From JAGXTF01 sp044224315 (GTDB taxonomy: Bacteria; Bacteroidota; Bacteroidia; NS11-12g; UBA955): a stretch of DNA of 64,000 nt. The notes beneath the pieces were generated by a model, which did no database searches, had not been told where the DNA came from, and worked only from the letters and a program-made list of their open reading frames with translations. This document shows, piece after piece, positions 10,301 to 18,600 of this stretch. The first letter of the stretch is position 1; each line of letters begins with the position of its first letter. The DNA lies in contig JBGAKR010000005.1 of the NCBI GenBank assembly GCA_044224315.1, positions 186,001 through 250,000 of the forward strand. Reading direction: 5' to 3'. The translations under genes were made by a program, and so were the position numbers.

Positions 10301-10529
10301 GGATTTTGGCATACCGGGTATGGGTATGAACCAAAGGTTTATGGTTACCGGCCTGCAACCTGCACAGGTAGAAATCTACATCTACAACCCTGCCGGGCAG
10401 CAAATTGCTTTGCTTAAAGACAATAACGGGATTGATTTGCCAAACGGCATATACCTGTATAAGGTGCAGCTTTCTACAACTGAGGGAAGAAAATACCTGC
10501 ATACCGGCAAAATGGCTGTGATGCATTAA
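7311..10529 (+). CDS. Large secreted T9SS cargo protein, full head + tail architecture
   Basis: A 1072-aa exported protein. The ATG at 7311 (MKRKLLALLLPFTFIFNAHS) begins a proper signal peptide; the in-frame TTG at 7290 would put seven unsuitable residues in front. Order of parts: Cys-rich head (about 20-320; YRDCRG, CYPANTGGTGEG, KCDEVAVMVI), Ig-like stretches, a tail module (about 600-860) shared with the 580-aa paralogue, a PKD-like domain (VWNFDMRDPF) and a T9SS type A sorting domain (IYNPAGQQIA, then LPNGIYLYKV). It is the last of the four paralogues and lies ~130 bp before gldA. A cell-surface or secreted structural/adhesive role is inferred; no enzyme signature was seen. Confidence 0.8.
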   Translation: MKRKLLALLLPFTFIFNAHSAGYVGAEITYKQLDSNKLLIIANVYRDCRGVSSSAPVTGFYIGSNGSSNCGSASLTFTRVKIEDVTVICSTANKPCYPANTGGTGEGIERHTYQYVADLNSSLFANFYNKYSYCRELTFYIGQCCRTGSITTGPAGNDFWCTTTINLGNLNKCRVNKNSSPAWTITPRFFACCNQAIYHNPGLIDSAENDSISYRLVPGISSLPSTSISYSSPFTYQYPATPYCVPNTTIKCTPNPKADPPRGFYLDTINGNLIYTPTKCDEVAVMVIEATEFRKDSTGKYVWIGKTRRDWHMIVKDDCGYNNSPKIIGTENAVVCAGDKICIDIKATDATFSPYQSVPDTTSISWNNAIPKATFKLLSTTSREKTAQFCWQTDSSDANEIAYNFAVIATDQHCPKPGVSSKNFSIKVKKLGKINIITKPITCNRMALEASLFNSTSPNFTWSIKDTTGKTIFTGTRKNDTTEVLSKGKYYVYLSAFSNEYCTRTAADSFTIHTLPPTGTLGASFKTCPGSDVELKPSFSNSTGPWTYYWYNNQKHAIGDTQATFTIKNVRELHKVFMNSVDKDGCKIAFPLIVVDTFPAARIAWKNAVLDNQCFNSGNFVLDELIATPDANTPRKGYSIKGSLLVYGKTGLVDSTAPNRYIFNTQKINNANLQKGQYIEETLTAWYRDTNGCENTAIATQRIYGSPIFQLKSTTYCQNAMPKIWLDSLVIAAKNSWTTDWTTLSVPATVNPNVVLRPATPGTYFEFGSAGLNVYAGTYKLKYCATDPTIGCQTCDSNAIILKPQPSLVETTQLTACPNGSQFDLLNTILANGKTPLANATQFQILTWNGNSNPNTWAGATINNNHFFNANNLPGVWSFKATNTANGCTASQDVNIQIYPKPKASFTTNPTDSAIETLPYFWVANSSSISPLTPLSFVWNFDMRDPFNISSTANDPVITYPNTPKTYTIRLIAVSQKGCKDTAYRNVKVHVNYAGLSDFGIPGMGMNQRFMVTGLQPAQVEIYIYNPAGQQIALLKDNNGIDLPNGIYLYKVQLSTTEGRKYLHTGKMAVMH

Positions 10530-10645
10530 CGCGCAATGGCAGGTTATTTCAGCCTTTAGCATTAAGCAGCACAATAAATTAAACACTTACGGCGTTTTTG
10601 ACCCACGGGGGACATGTTTTACACCTTGCCCTGCTGTTTTATTTA

Positions 10646-10653
10646 TATTTTTG
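10646..10653 (+). promoter_or_regulatory. -7 box TATTTTTG that decides the gldA start
   Basis: Exact TAnnTTTG match 10 nt before the GTG at 10664. Transcription should start just downstream, so the upstream in-frame TTG at 10598 would not be in the mRNA. Confidence 0.5.
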
Positions 10654-10663
10654 CCCCAACAAC

Positions 10664-11581
10664 GTGAGTATAGAGGTACAAAACCTAACCAAGAAATACG
10701 GGACACAGATTGCTGTGAACAATATTTCGTTTTCCATTAACAAAGGAGAAATTGTGGGATTTCTGGGGCCCAACGGCGCCGGAAAAAGCACTACCATGAA
10801 AATGCTTACCTGTTTTGTACCGCCTACCGAGGGTACAGCCCGGGTTTGCGGTTTCGACATAGGCGAAAAAAGCCTGGATGTGCGCCGCCATGTTGGCTAT
10901 TTGCCCGAGCATAACCCCTTGTACCTGGAAATGTATGTGAAAGAATACCTCACATTTGCAGGCCAACTGGGCGGAACCTCAAACATAAACAAACGCGTGG
11001 CCGAGGTAATTGAAGCTACCCGCCTGGGGCGCGAAAGCCATAAAAAACTGCGCCAACTGAGCAAAGGATACAGGCAACGTGTAGGATTGGCCCAGGCCAT
11101 GATCCACAACCCCGATGTGCTGATTTTAGACGAACCCACCAGCGGACTTGATCCCAACCAGGTAGTGGAAATTCGCGACTTGATTAAGAATCTGGGCAGT
11201 GAAAAAACCATTATGCTCAGCACCCACATTATGCAAGAGGTAGAAGCCATTTGCGACCGGGTGATCATCATTGATAAAGGCAATGTTGTGGCCGATGATA
11301 AACTGGGCAATTTGCGCAGCTCGGGTAAAAGCAGTTTTGCTGTAAAGGTGCAGTTTGGAAATGAAGTAAAAGAATCCGATTTAAAACAAATTCCGGGTAC
11401 CATTTCGGTAAAAAATACCGGACAAAATGCGTGGAGATTGGAAGGCGATTCGGACAAGTACAGACAGGCTGTTTCGCACTTTGCACTCACCCATAATTAT
11501 GAAGTATTGGAACTGGTTTCCGAAAAAAATTCACTTGAAGAAATATTCAGAACTTTAACCGGCAATGTGGGTAATATATAA
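10664..11581 (+). CDS. gldA: Gliding motility ABC transporter ATP-binding protein GldA
   Basis: Cytoplasmic ATPase of the GldAFG ABC transporter, associated with gliding in Bacteroidota; 305 aa from a GTG start (MSIEVQNLTKKYG). Walker A is GPNGAGKST (near residue 36), the ABC signature is LSKGYRQRVGLAQ, Walker B is VLILDEP and the switch His is in LSTHIM. The C-terminal ~80 residues form the family's extra domain. It overlaps gldF by 17 bp and the order gldA-gldF-gldG makes a single operon. On its own the ATPase could be assigned to other ABC-2 exporters; the GldF/GldG partners make the call. GldAFG is not required for T9SS in every gliding species, so the cargo is uncertain. Confidence 0.88.
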   Translation: MSIEVQNLTKKYGTQIAVNNISFSINKGEIVGFLGPNGAGKSTTMKMLTCFVPPTEGTARVCGFDIGEKSLDVRRHVGYLPEHNPLYLEMYVKEYLTFAGQLGGTSNINKRVAEVIEATRLGRESHKKLRQLSKGYRQRVGLAQAMIHNPDVLILDEPTSGLDPNQVVEIRDLIKNLGSEKTIMLSTHIMQEVEAICDRVIIIDKGNVVADDKLGNLRSSGKSSFAVKVQFGNEVKESDLKQIPGTISVKNTGQNAWRLEGDSDKYRQAVSHFALTHNYEVLELVSEKNSLEEIFRTLTGNVGNI

Positions 11582-12293
11582 AAAAGAAATCCGGAGTTTT
11601 TTGAGCTCCCTTACCGCCTACATCGTAATGATTGTGTTTCTGCTGGCAACCGGCCTGCTGATGTGGGTAATTAAAGGCAACACCGTGTTTGACCTGGGTA
11701 CAGCCAGCATGGCCGTAATGTTTAACGTGGCGCCCTATGTTTTCATCTTCCTGGTTTCGGCGGTAACCATGCGCAGCTTTAGCGAAGAAAAAAGGCTTGG
11801 AACATTGGAAACCCTAAGCACCCGGCCTGTAACTGATTTGGGCGTAATATTGGGAAAATATTTTGCCAATGTTACCCTAATTGTTGTGGCCCTTTTACCT
11901 ACCCTCATTTACTATTATTCCATTTACCAATTGGGCGAACCCCAGGGTAATATAGATACAGGTGCCATGTGGGGCTCGTATTTTGGATTAATTCTGCTAG
12001 GCGCCGCCTACACTTCCATTGGATTGTTTGCATCTGTGCTTACCGAAAATCAGATTATTTCGCTGATTTTGAGCATGGTTTTTTGCATTTTTTTCTACAC
12101 GGTTTTAAGCTGGCTGGGCGATATAAAAGCACTGGATGCGGTGGGCAAAAGCCTCGACTGGTTTGGGCTAGAGCACCACTATTACAGTTTGAGCCGCGGT
12201 GTACTCGATACCCGCGATGTGGTTTATTTTGTGAGTTTTTCCGGTTTGTTTATCGGCCTCACCAAGTTGGTTTATGAAAGCAGAAAATGGTAA
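11565..12293 (+). CDS. gldF: Gliding motility ABC transporter permease GldF
   Basis: Inner-membrane permease, 242 aa, about six hydrophobic helices (near 10-32, 50-72, 100-122, 135-160, 165-190, 215-235). It has the ABC-2 permease motif SFSEEKRLGTLETLSTRPV. Its start lies inside the 3' end of gldA and its end overlaps gldG by a few bases, so translation is probably coupled. Length and motif match GldF of the GldAFG exporter. Confidence 0.88.
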   Translation: MWVIYKKEIRSFLSSLTAYIVMIVFLLATGLLMWVIKGNTVFDLGTASMAVMFNVAPYVFIFLVSAVTMRSFSEEKRLGTLETLSTRPVTDLGVILGKYFANVTLIVVALLPTLIYYYSIYQLGEPQGNIDTGAMWGSYFGLILLGAAYTSIGLFASVLTENQIISLILSMVFCIFFYTVLSWLGDIKALDAVGKSLDWFGLEHHYYSLSRGVLDTRDVVYFVSFSGLFIGLTKLVYESRKW

Positions 12294-14056
12294 TGGCAAA
12301 GCGCAGAATTTATAAAACCCAATCGTTTTTGGAATTGCTGGTTCTGGCAGTGGTAATAGTGGTTGTAAACATCTTAGCCGGTATTTATTACCACCGTTTT
12401 GACCTTACCAAAGAAAAACGTTTTACCCTTTCAGAAACCAGTATAAAACTGTGTAAAAAATTAAAAGAAAAATTATACCTGAAAATATACCTCGATGGCG
12501 AAATGAGCAGTTTATATAAACAGCTGCGCAACGAGGTGCGCGATATGGCCTATGAATTCAGAGAGGCCAGCGGAGGTAAAATTGAAATTGAAATTCTGGA
12601 TCCATTAAAAGGGGTAGCCAAAAATGCAAAATCAAAAGTACTGCAGGAATTTTTGGAACGCGGCATAGAGCCCGTGCCGGATATGAACGATGAGGACGAG
12701 GACAAAGAAAGCTTTAAATACCTGATTCCCGGTGCCGAATTTGCCTATGCGGGTAAAACCATTCCCGTTACATTTTTTACGGTAGATGTATCCAAATCGC
12801 AGGAAAATGCGATTAGTGCAGCCATTGATAATATTGAATATGAAATGGCAAACGGACTGCGCCAATGCGTAATTGAAAAAGAGAAAAAAGTAGTACTGGC
12901 CGATGGCAATGGCGAAATGCTGGATGCACGCGTAGCCTCTTTTGCCACCGAGGTTTCGAAATATTACAGCTTTGAGGCCATGAACCTCAATGTGAATGAC
13001 CCCGAAGCCGGGCGCCCGTTTTTGGCTGAAATGGAAAAACACCCCAAAGACAGTGCACCCCTGATTTTAATTAACAGCATGCAACGCCGGTTGAATTTTG
13101 CCGATTTGCTGATTGTTCAAAAACCCTTGCGCGATTACAGCCCGGCTGAATTATACCTCATCGATCAGTTTGTAATGAAAGGTGGCAAAGTACTGTGGCT
13201 GATTGATCCGCTGGCCATAGAGATTGACAGTTTTGAAAAACATTCTACCGTAATGGCATTAAATCGCGAGTTGGAAAATATTAATACTTCGCTGTTTAAT
13301 TACGGAGTTTCTATCAACAACGATTTGCTGCAGGATATAGTTTGTAACCGCATTCCGGTGCCGGTTGGCGGACAAATGAGCCTGGTAAATTTTATGTATT
13401 TTCCGCTATTTACCAGCCGCAATAACAGCCACATTATTATGAAAGGTTTGGGACCCGTTTGGGCGCAATTTCCGGCCACATTGAAACTCAAACCCAAGGA
13501 TAATGTAACAGCCACTCCCCTGCTCAGCAGCTCGCCCCAAACCAAAACTGCCAATGCCCCGGCCACAGTAGAATTGATGACAGCCTACATGCAGGCCCGT
13601 GATAAAGACTACGTTCAAAAAATGGATGCAGGGGTTAAAATCTCGGCTGTTTTATTGGAAGGAAATTTTAATTCTGTATTCAGAAATCAGAAAAAATTTG
13701 GTGGATTAAAATTCCTTGAAAGTGGCAATTCTAAAATGATTGTAATTGCCGATGGCGACATTATGCGCAATCCGGTAAGCAGCCGTGGAGGCCAGTTTCC
13801 AACCGGTTATGACCGATATTCACAAATTACATTTGCCAATAAAAAATTCTTGCTAAACTGCATCGATTATTTAATTGATGACAACGGATTAATTGAAATC
13901 CGCGGCAAGGAATTGGGCATGCGATTGCTCGATCCGGCCAAGATGCGCGAGGAAAAAAGCTATTGGCAAATGCTCAATGTGGTATTGCCCATCATACTCA
14001 TCATTTTCTTTGGCTTGGTAAATTTCTGGGTACGGAGAATGAAGTATGCGAAGTGA
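12287..14056 (+). CDS. gldG: Gliding motility-associated ABC transporter substrate-binding protein GldG
   Basis: A 589-aa membrane-anchored partner of GldA and GldF. An N-terminal transmembrane segment (about 13-33) is followed by a large extracytoplasmic part typical of GldG (RFTLSETSIKL, then ALIDPLAIEID-type region 300-320) and a C-terminal membrane helix (LNVVLPIILIIFFGLVNFW, near 565-583). ATG 12287 overlaps gldF by 7 bp; a second ATG at 12293 would give a TAATG overlap and is equally plausible. It ends 4 bp from a convergent TonB-domain pseudogene. Confidence 0.87.
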   Translation: MVMAKRRIYKTQSFLELLVLAVVIVVVNILAGIYYHRFDLTKEKRFTLSETSIKLCKKLKEKLYLKIYLDGEMSSLYKQLRNEVRDMAYEFREASGGKIEIEILDPLKGVAKNAKSKVLQEFLERGIEPVPDMNDEDEDKESFKYLIPGAEFAYAGKTIPVTFFTVDVSKSQENAISAAIDNIEYEMANGLRQCVIEKEKKVVLADGNGEMLDARVASFATEVSKYYSFEAMNLNVNDPEAGRPFLAEMEKHPKDSAPLILINSMQRRLNFADLLIVQKPLRDYSPAELYLIDQFVMKGGKVLWLIDPLAIEIDSFEKHSTVMALNRELENINTSLFNYGVSINNDLLQDIVCNRIPVPVGGQMSLVNFMYFPLFTSRNNSHIIMKGLGPVWAQFPATLKLKPKDNVTATPLLSSSPQTKTANAPATVELMTAYMQARDKDYVQKMDAGVKISAVLLEGNFNSVFRNQKKFGGLKFLESGNSKMIVIADGDIMRNPVSSRGGQFPTGYDRYSQITFANKKFLLNCIDYLIDDNGLIEIRGKELGMRLLDPAKMREEKSYWQMLNVVLPIILIIFFGLVNFWVRRMKYAK

Positions 14057-14060
14057 GTAA

Positions 14061-14888
14061 TCAGTTTACACGCAACTTTATCGGTAATAATCTATAACTC
14101 TTAACCGCCTCCCCTTCCACATATCCGGGAATCCAGTTTGGTGATAATTTCAGCACGCGTAAAGCTTCTGCCTCGAAAAGTGGATTAGATGATTCTACTA
14201 TTGTAAAATTGGATAATTTGCCGTCTTTATCCACTACAAACCTGATTTTCACATTTCCGCTTTCACCCGCATCCAGCATTTTTTTGGGATAGTCAAAATT
14301 CTTTTGAATAAATGCAATAAAGGCCGCATCCCCACCCGGAAAACCCGCAGTTTAATTCCATGGGGTACATTTTGCTTTTTTTCCCTTTTCATCGAAGCAA
14401 TCATCTTCAACAGGCACTTCCTCATCAATTTTGGCTTTTCTTTTCAAAGCGCCGCTGGGATACCAATATTTTACAGTATTCAACTCGCCCAGGGTATAGG
14501 ATTTTACATATCTTAATACCCCGTTGATATGCCAGCCACTATCGTCGCCCACTTTCAATCCTTCGGTATATGTGCATTTGGATTTTAGTGCCAGGGTACT
14601 GTCGAAGCGTTGCCACACAAGGCCATTGTATTCGCCTTTTTTATAATTCGAATAAGTCCAATGTCCGGTACAATTGCCTTTGAGGTCGAAATAATTTACC
14701 TCTGCCTTGGTGCTGTCTTTGGTTTCGATTAAGAAATGTTTGATAAAACTGGCCGAAGCCGAATCGCAAGTTTTGCCGTCCTCATCGCAAAAAACACGTT
14801 GGTTTATAAACTGCGCCTTGCCTGGATTTGCGACAAAAAGCACCCAAAATCCTAGAATAAAAAACCTATATCTGAATACACATTTCAT
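14061..14888 (-). pseudogene. Energy transducer TonB-domain protein with YwqK/MORN-like repeats, split by an in-frame stop
   Basis: Reading on the minus strand, an exported protein starts at 14888 (MKCVFRYRFFILGFWVLF...; an ATG three codons upstream at 14897 is possible). It has YwqK/MORN-like repeats (GEYNGLVWQRF, NTVKYWYPSGALKRK) and reaches PWN, where a TAA stands at 14352-14354. The same frame then continues without a shift into a linker (AGFPGGDAAFIAFIQKNFDYP) and a TonB C-terminal domain (SGNVKIRFVVDKDGKLSNF) ending at 14061. Many Bacteroidota proteins have exactly this repeat + TonB layout as one chain, so a single nonsense change is the likely cause. A base error in the assembly or two separate peptides are the alternatives. 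Confidence 0.75.
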
Positions 14889-15001
14889 ATCCTGCAATGA
14901 TAATAAAATCCACTGACTTGAGCATGACCGAATTATGACATTTCAAATGAAATAATAAGTGTCATTGACCGTTATTTGTAAGTTCGTTTTACGGACACGC
15001 C

Positions 15002-15604
15002 ATGTACGACTTTATCAGAGGAAATGTAGAAAGAATAAGCCCCACACACGTAGTGCTGGAAAACAATGGCATCGGCTACATCCTCAGCATCAGCATATTT
15101 ACCTACGAAAAAATCAAATCGGCCAAGCAGGCCCAACTGTTTATTGAACAAACCTTTAAGGTTGAAAATCAAAATCCGGTGGGCATAGTGATGTATGGCT
15201 TTTCCGACCCCGGCGAACGCGAAATGTTTCAATGGCTCACTTCCGTTTCGGGCGTGGGCAACAATACCGGCATTTTAATGCTCAGCAGCATGGAGCCCGA
15301 AGCCCTGGCCTCGGCCATACTCAATGGCAATGTAGGCCTGCTAAAAAGCATCAAAGGCATAGGCGAAAAAACCGCCCAGCGCATTGTATTGGAATTGAGA
15401 GATAAATTGGGTGGAAAAAGCAAACGCGGGGCAACCCTTTCATCCCCCGGAATGTCTGATAATTCGGCAGAGGCCATTGCGGCACTTACAACCCTTGGCT
15501 ACAACCGCGCTGCGGCTGAAAAGGCCCTGGCCAAAGTTACCGGCAATGGAAAAATGCAAATGTCCGTGGAAGAAATGATAAAAAGCTCGTTAAAAATCCT
15601 TTAA
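15002..15604 (+). CDS. ruvA: Holliday junction branch migration protein RuvA
   Basis: Cytoplasmic DNA-repair protein that binds four-way junctions as a tetramer and loads the RuvB helicase. 200 aa, the usual length, with three parts: OB-fold (1-62, MYDFIRGNVERI), tandem helix-hairpin-helix motifs (VSGVGNNTG near 81 and IKGIGEKTA near 116), and the RuvB-binding C-terminal domain (about 155-200; SAEAIAALTTLGY). ruvA directly upstream of sprA is a recurring arrangement in Bacteroidota. Confidence 0.95.
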   Translation: MYDFIRGNVERISPTHVVLENNGIGYILSISIFTYEKIKSAKQAQLFIEQTFKVENQNPVGIVMYGFSDPGEREMFQWLTSVSGVGNNTGILMLSSMEPEALASAILNGNVGLLKSIKGIGEKTAQRIVLELRDKLGGKSKRGATLSSPGMSDNSAEAIAALTTLGYNRAAAEKALAKVTGNGKMQMSVEEMIKSSLKIL

Positions 15605-15667
15605 TTGCACGTTTAAACTAAAATAAAGCCTATTAGGTAAAATCTACGCAACAACGGTTAGTACATA

Positions 15668-18600
15668 ATGAAATTTTTAAGGGATCTGCTTTTCACCCGA
15701 ATCTTAAAGCCCGCAGGAAAAACAAGCTTTTACCTGAGCTTGGCGCTGTGCCTGTATATATTTGCCCCTGCTAGTGCCCAGGCCCAGGGTGGCACCGATA
15801 CTTCGGCACTGAAATACAAAATTGCCCCCGGCAAATCGTGGGAAAAGAAAAAACCCGCTACCAACGTAGACCTGCAAAACCCCATTCAAACCGAATGGAA
15901 ATACAACCCCAAAACCAACCGCTACGAGGAATACAGCACCATCGGCGGTATGAGTTACCCCACTGGCAAAACGCTTACCGTTCAAGAATATTTTAAAAAG
16001 AAAAGCCAGGAAGCCCGCGATGAATATTTCAGGGAAAAAGCCCAAAACAGCAGCTACGACCTAAACAAAAAAGGCAAAGGCAGCATTACCGATTATGTAA
16101 AATCTGAACTTGCCAACCCCACTATTTCCAAAATTTTTGGCGAAGGCGGGGTAGATTTCCAACTCAGCGGCAGCGCCATGATAAAGCTGGGCGGAAATAT
16201 GAATGTAAACCGCAACCCCAATTTTTCTAAACGCCAGCAACGCTACTTTGTACCCGTTTTCGACCAGCAACTGCAAATTGCAGCCAATGGTAGTATTGGC
16301 CAGAATGTAAAACTGGGTATTAACTACGATACCGAAGCAGCATTTGAATTCGACAACCAAACCAACCTGGGTTGGAAAGGCAAACCCGATCAGATGCTGA
16401 AAGATTTTCAGGTGGGAAACGTAAGTCTGAACCTGCCCACCCAATTGATTAAACCCACCAATAACCTTTTTGGATTTGCCACCACATTGCAATTTGGAAA
16501 AACCACCTATAAAATGGTTTTTTCGCAAAACAAGGGGCAAAGTACCGAAACGGTGTTGCAGGGTGGCCAACAGTTGCAACAGTTCAAAATTACTGCTGAT
16601 AACTACGACCAAAACCGCCACTATTTTCTGTCACAGTTTTTCCGCGACAACTACAACCGTTCGTTAGAAAATCTTCCCATTATTGCCAGCGGCGTAGTCA
16701 TTAACCGGGTGGAAGTATGGGTTACCAACCGCAACGGAAACGTAGAAACCCCGCGCGACATTCTTGCATTTATGGATTTGGGCGAATCCAATCCCTACCG
16801 CGCCAGTACCTTGGGAACCAACCCCGATCCTGCGGCCGACAATGCTTCTAACTCCCTTTACGCCACAATCCAAAACGACCCCGATATTCGCCTTACCGGC
16901 AAAGCCATCGACAAGGTAAACAGTGTTTTTAACACCTTTGAGCAAACCGTAGATTACGACATACTCAACTATGCGCGCCAACTGGGAAGCACCGAATTTA
17001 ACCTCAACAGCCAATTGGGTTTTATATCGCTAAACCAGCCCCTGAATAACGACGAAATTCTGGCAGTGGCCTTTGAATATACCTACAATGGCAAAACCTA
17101 CCAGGTAGGTGAATTTAGCCGCGACGTACCTCCGGGAGAGCAAAAACTGCTGTTTCTGAAAATGCTGAAAAGCAACACAATCCGCACCAAATTGCCGCTT
17201 TGGGACCTGATGATGAAAAATATTTACACCCTGAATACCTACAACCTGTCTACCGACGAGTTTAAACTTCAGGTGCTGTATGCCGATGATACCAGCGGTG
17301 CCGATTACAACTACCTGCCCACAAAAGGAGTACCAGCGTTTGAAAACGGCAATCCTTTGATTCGCGTATTGGGGTTAGATAAACTCAACCGACAACTGGA
17401 GGCCAAACCCGATGGGAACTTTGATGCACTGGAAGGCATAACCCTGCAACAGCAATACGCCCGTATCATTTTCCCCATTACAGAACCTTTTGGTAAATAC
17501 CTGCGATCGCAGTTTGGTTCGCGAACGGATTTGGCAGATTACTACGCCTACGATGCGCTGTACGACTCCACCAAATGGCTGGCCGCGCAAGATACCAAGC
17601 ACAATAAATTTTACATACAGGGAAGCTACAAGAGTCCGAACGGGGCCGAGCTTTTCCTGGGAACCACCAACCTGCAAAAGGGCTCGGTGCGGGTAACGGC
17701 CAACGGGCGTCCGCTAACCGAGGGTGTGGATTACGAAGTAGATTATGCCCTGGGAAGGGTGCGCATTACAAACCAGGGACTGCTTCAGGGAGGGGCCGAA
17801 ATCAGGGCCAGTGCAGATGGGCAATCCTTCTTTAACATCCAACAAAAAACCCTGATCGGGGGCCGTGTAGAGCATAAATTCAACAACAAATTCCTGCTGG
17901 GTGGTACGGCATTGCACATGTATGAAAGACCGCTGACTACCAAAACCAACTTTAACGAAGAGCCCCTGCTCAATAGCATAGTGGGTGCCGATATGGCATA
18001 CAGTTCCAAATCGCGCATGCTTACCCGGTTGGTAGACAAACTGCCTTTCCTGGAAACCAAAGAAATTTCGAACGTAACCGCATACGCCGAGTTTGCCAAA
18101 ATTTACCCCCACAACCATAAATCGCAGGGCAAAAACCGCGGTGTATCCAATATCGAGGACTTTGAAAATGCCGAGCTGCCCAATGATTATAAAATGGTTA
18201 CCAACTGGGTAATAGCCAGCGTACCCCAAAAGCAGCCCGACCTTTTCCCCGAAACTTCTAATGCTGACAAAACCACCTGGCTCAACCATTCAGCCAAATT
18301 GTCCTACTACACCATCGATCCGCTGTTTTACCGCGATGCCGATATGCCGGATAATATCAAGGCACGTGTAGACCAGATACTGAGTGACCATTACCAGCGG
18401 CAGATAGACCAGCGCGAGGTATTCCCCCAGCGCCAGTTTCCTCAAGGAACCCCCACCATATTGCCTACCCTGGACTTGGTGTACCACCCCAACCAACGCG
18501 GGCAGTACAACATGAACACCAGCAGCAGCGACCTCAATGGCAACGGCAACTTTGTAGACCCCACCAAATCATGGGCGGGTATAATGCGCAGGGTAGACCA

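Noticed and set aside
10598..10663. TTG start giving a 22-residue longer GldA
   Set aside because: The extension is upstream of a perfect -7 box and the family starts at MSIEVQNLTKKYG.
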